Assembly (NCBI RefSeq): GCF_022179805.1
Contig: NZ_BPUO01000009.1
Coordinates: 186,001-250,000 of the forward strand
DNA from: Cupriavidus pauculus
GTDB lineage: Bacteria; Pseudomonadota; Gammaproteobacteria; Burkholderiales; Burkholderiaceae
Direction: 5' to 3'
DNA: 64,000 nt
The translations under genes were made by a program, and so were the position numbers. The number at the start of each line of letters is the position of its first letter. Positions within the stretch are counted from its first letter, which is position 1. The notes under the pieces were generated by a model that was given only the letters and a program-made list of their open reading frames with translations, did no database searches and was not told where the DNA came from. Of the stretch, positions 62,498-64,000 are shown piece by piece.

Positions 62498-64000
62498 GTG
62501 ACCAAATCCTCTCCCGAAAGCCCGCGGCGCATCCCTGCCTATATCGCCCGACGCCTGAAGATCGACGGGGTGCATTTGCCAGAAGCCGAGCTTTCGATGG
62601 AAAGCGGACAAGTCACCGTGATCTTGTCTGAGCCGGGGGCGGGAAAGACGACTTTCCTAAACGCTATGGCCGCGCGGCACGGGACAAGAACAATACGGGC
62701 CAGCGTTGCGCGACATCGTCCCCTGGCGTCCGATCGATTGCTCGTTATCGACGCGTTGGACGAGGTCGCCAGGCAGGACCCAGGGGCGCTGGACGAGCTG
62801 CTCGCCAAGACGATCGAAGCAAGTTCAGGACACGTCGTTCTGGCAAGCCGATCGGCTGAGTGGAGCGAAGCGCAGAGCGAACTGATTGTGGAGCTAACGG
62901 GAGCTAAGCCGCGCTTTGCCTATCTGATCCCTCTTGATCGCACGGAGCAGGCAGCGATATTTCACTCCCTCTTTCAAGACGAGAACTTCGAGACTTTTCT
63001 TGACGAAGTTGAGAAGGTTGGACTCGCAGGGTTACTCGGCAATCCCATGTTCCTCTTGCTGTTCGTGGAGGGGTTCATTCAGGGTGGGCGCCAGCTGCAT
63101 TCCAAGGCCCGGACGTTCCAGGATGCCGTAGAGCGACTGGCCATTGAGCAGAACCCACGTCCGGCAGAGCAGTATAGGCCGCCAGTTCGAGAAGCCCTCC
63201 GCGTAGCCTCCGAGATGTTCGCAAAGCTACTCCTCGCTGGCGCCTCGGGCGTGGGAACCATTGAGCGGTTGAAAGATGATGACTTCCCCTACGTCGCTTC
63301 ATTGTCGACGCGCAATGATGTCATCCCCGCTGTACTGGACAGTCGGCTCTTCCGCCCGACCGGGGACGTCGCACAACATGAACCCGTGCACCGCATCATT
63401 GCGGAGTACTGTGCCGCGTGCGACTTGAATGCGCGGATTGCGAATCCTCGTTCGCAGGTTACATTGAGCCGGTGCCTGGCACTGATCGCTCCGAATGGGG
63501 TGGTGCGGGACGATCTGCGCGGATTACTTGGTTGGCTGGCGGCCTTGGGGGCGGAAGCCACACAGGCTGCAATCGTCGATCTGGACCCCTACGCAGTGAT
63601 CGCCAACGGCGACCCGGGGGCACTCACCACGAAGGTAAAGCGACGCCTGCTTCTGGCGCTGCAGACGCTGGCTGATCAAGATCCCTATTTCCGGCGTTCG
63701 GATGCGTGGCGCAGTTTCAATGCCGCCGGGTTCTTCACGCCTGACATGAGCCCTGAGGTGAACGCCATATTGAGCGGCGGCCACTCCCACCGAATCGTGG
63801 TGCAACTGCTGCTGGAGTTGATAATGGGCGAGCCGATTGTCACGACTTTGGTTACGACGCTCTGCCAACTCGTGTCCGACTCGGGTCTAGAGACAGAAAC
63901 CAGGCGTCTGGCAGCGCATTGTCTGAAAGATCACTCAAAGACAGAATCCATTGAGCTGGCAATGGGGTGTTTGCTCGCAGAAGGCACTATGGACGGGCTG
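62498..64000 (+). CDS. NACHT/STAND NTPase, N-terminal part (runs off the window)
   Basis: An open frame from GTG 62498 (or TTG 62489) to the last base gives 501 codons without a stop. The product starts VTKSSPESPRRIPAYIARRL and has Walker A SEPGAGKTT at about 44-52 and Walker B LLVIDALDEV at about 81-90, the NACHT form with Asp-Ala-Leu-Asp-Glu. A GNPMFLLLF stretch (about 178) fits the helical winged region. Helical sequence continues to the window end, where a sensor domain would follow. STAND NTPases of this class mediate antiphage defence in bacteria. Start codon uncertain; no clear ribosome site. Confidence 0.88.
   Translation, partial: MTKSSPESPRRIPAYIARRLKIDGVHLPEAELSMESGQVTVILSEPGAGKTTFLNAMAARHGTRTIRASVARHRPLASDRLLVIDALDEVARQDPGALDELLAKTIEASSGHVVLASRSAEWSEAQSELIVELTGAKPRFAYLIPLDRTEQAAIFHSLFQDENFETFLDEVEKVGLAGLLGNPMFLLLFVEGFIQGGRQLHSKARTFQDAVERLAIEQNPRPAEQYRPPVREALRVASEMFAKLLLAGASGVGTIERLKDDDFPYVASLSTRNDVIPAVLDSRLFRPTGDVAQHEPVHRIIAEYCAACDLNARIANPRSQVTLSRCLALIAPNGVVRDDLRGLLGWLAALGAEATQAAIVDLDPYAVIANGDPGALTTKVKRRLLLALQTLADQDPYFRRSDAWRSFNAAGFFTPDMSPEVNAILSGGHSHRIVVQLLLELIMGEPIVTTLVTTLCQLVSDSGLETETRRLAAHCLKDHSKTESIELAMGCLLAEGTMDGL

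Overview
The window is GC-rich chromosomal DNA, most likely from a Burkholderiaceae betaproteobacterium close to Cupriavidus/Ralstonia. This is inferred from an ArsH gene followed by an MFS permease, the large two-partner secretion locus, DUF3701-type integrases and H-NS-like proteins. No rRNA, tRNA or CRISPR array was found.

Left part (1-17000): the tail of an arsenic-resistance operon (arsH plus an MFS permease); a small glycine-zipper protein; a frameshifted BamA-like outer-membrane protein pseudogene; two surface lipoproteins on the minus strand (an Ig-like plus seven-repeat beta-propeller protein, and a collagen-like Gly-X-Thr protein with a tail-fibre-like end); a divergent GT2 glycosyltransferase; a compact five-gene operon ending in a Ycf46-like AAA ATPase (10566-15109); and a minus-strand three-gene cassette that looks like a HigB/HigA-type toxin-antitoxin pair plus a third protein.

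Centre (17900-46300): a coherent secretion and surface-signalling locus. It holds a TpsB transporter, an ExbB-ExbD-TonB energy module (the ExbB carries a periplasmic DUF2341/LamG-like extension), a putative porin, a coiled-coil periplasmic protein, a YbjN protein, an STN-domain signalling protein, an ECF sigma factor and a FecR-like anti-sigma factor. A 4564-residue filamentous-haemagglutinin exoprotein (TpsA) and a classical autotransporter follow. The gene content recalls the Pseudomonas aeruginosa VreA-VreI-VreR / PdtA-PdtB / ExbBD group. No TonB-dependent receptor is present.

Right part (46300-64000): an accessory island of integrases, defence genes and toxin-antitoxin genes. It contains an AbiE system with a gutted toxin gene; an Xre-RES toxin-antitoxin pair lying between a 97-bp direct repeat of the integrase 3' end; an intact tyrosine integrase with a dif-like inverted repeat at its 5' end; an AlbA_2 protein; an integrase relic; a PIN-nuclease plus large helical-repeat protein pair; a HEPN protein overlapping a truncated PD-(D/E)XK-like fragment; an H-NS protein with a long repetitive N-terminal extension; an IF2N-like/SSB chimera; and a second RES-type pair followed at once by a NACHT/STAND NTPase that runs off the window. 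The most promising undescribed candidates are the RES pair plus STAND NTPase, the PIN plus helical-repeat pair, and the Ycf46 operon.
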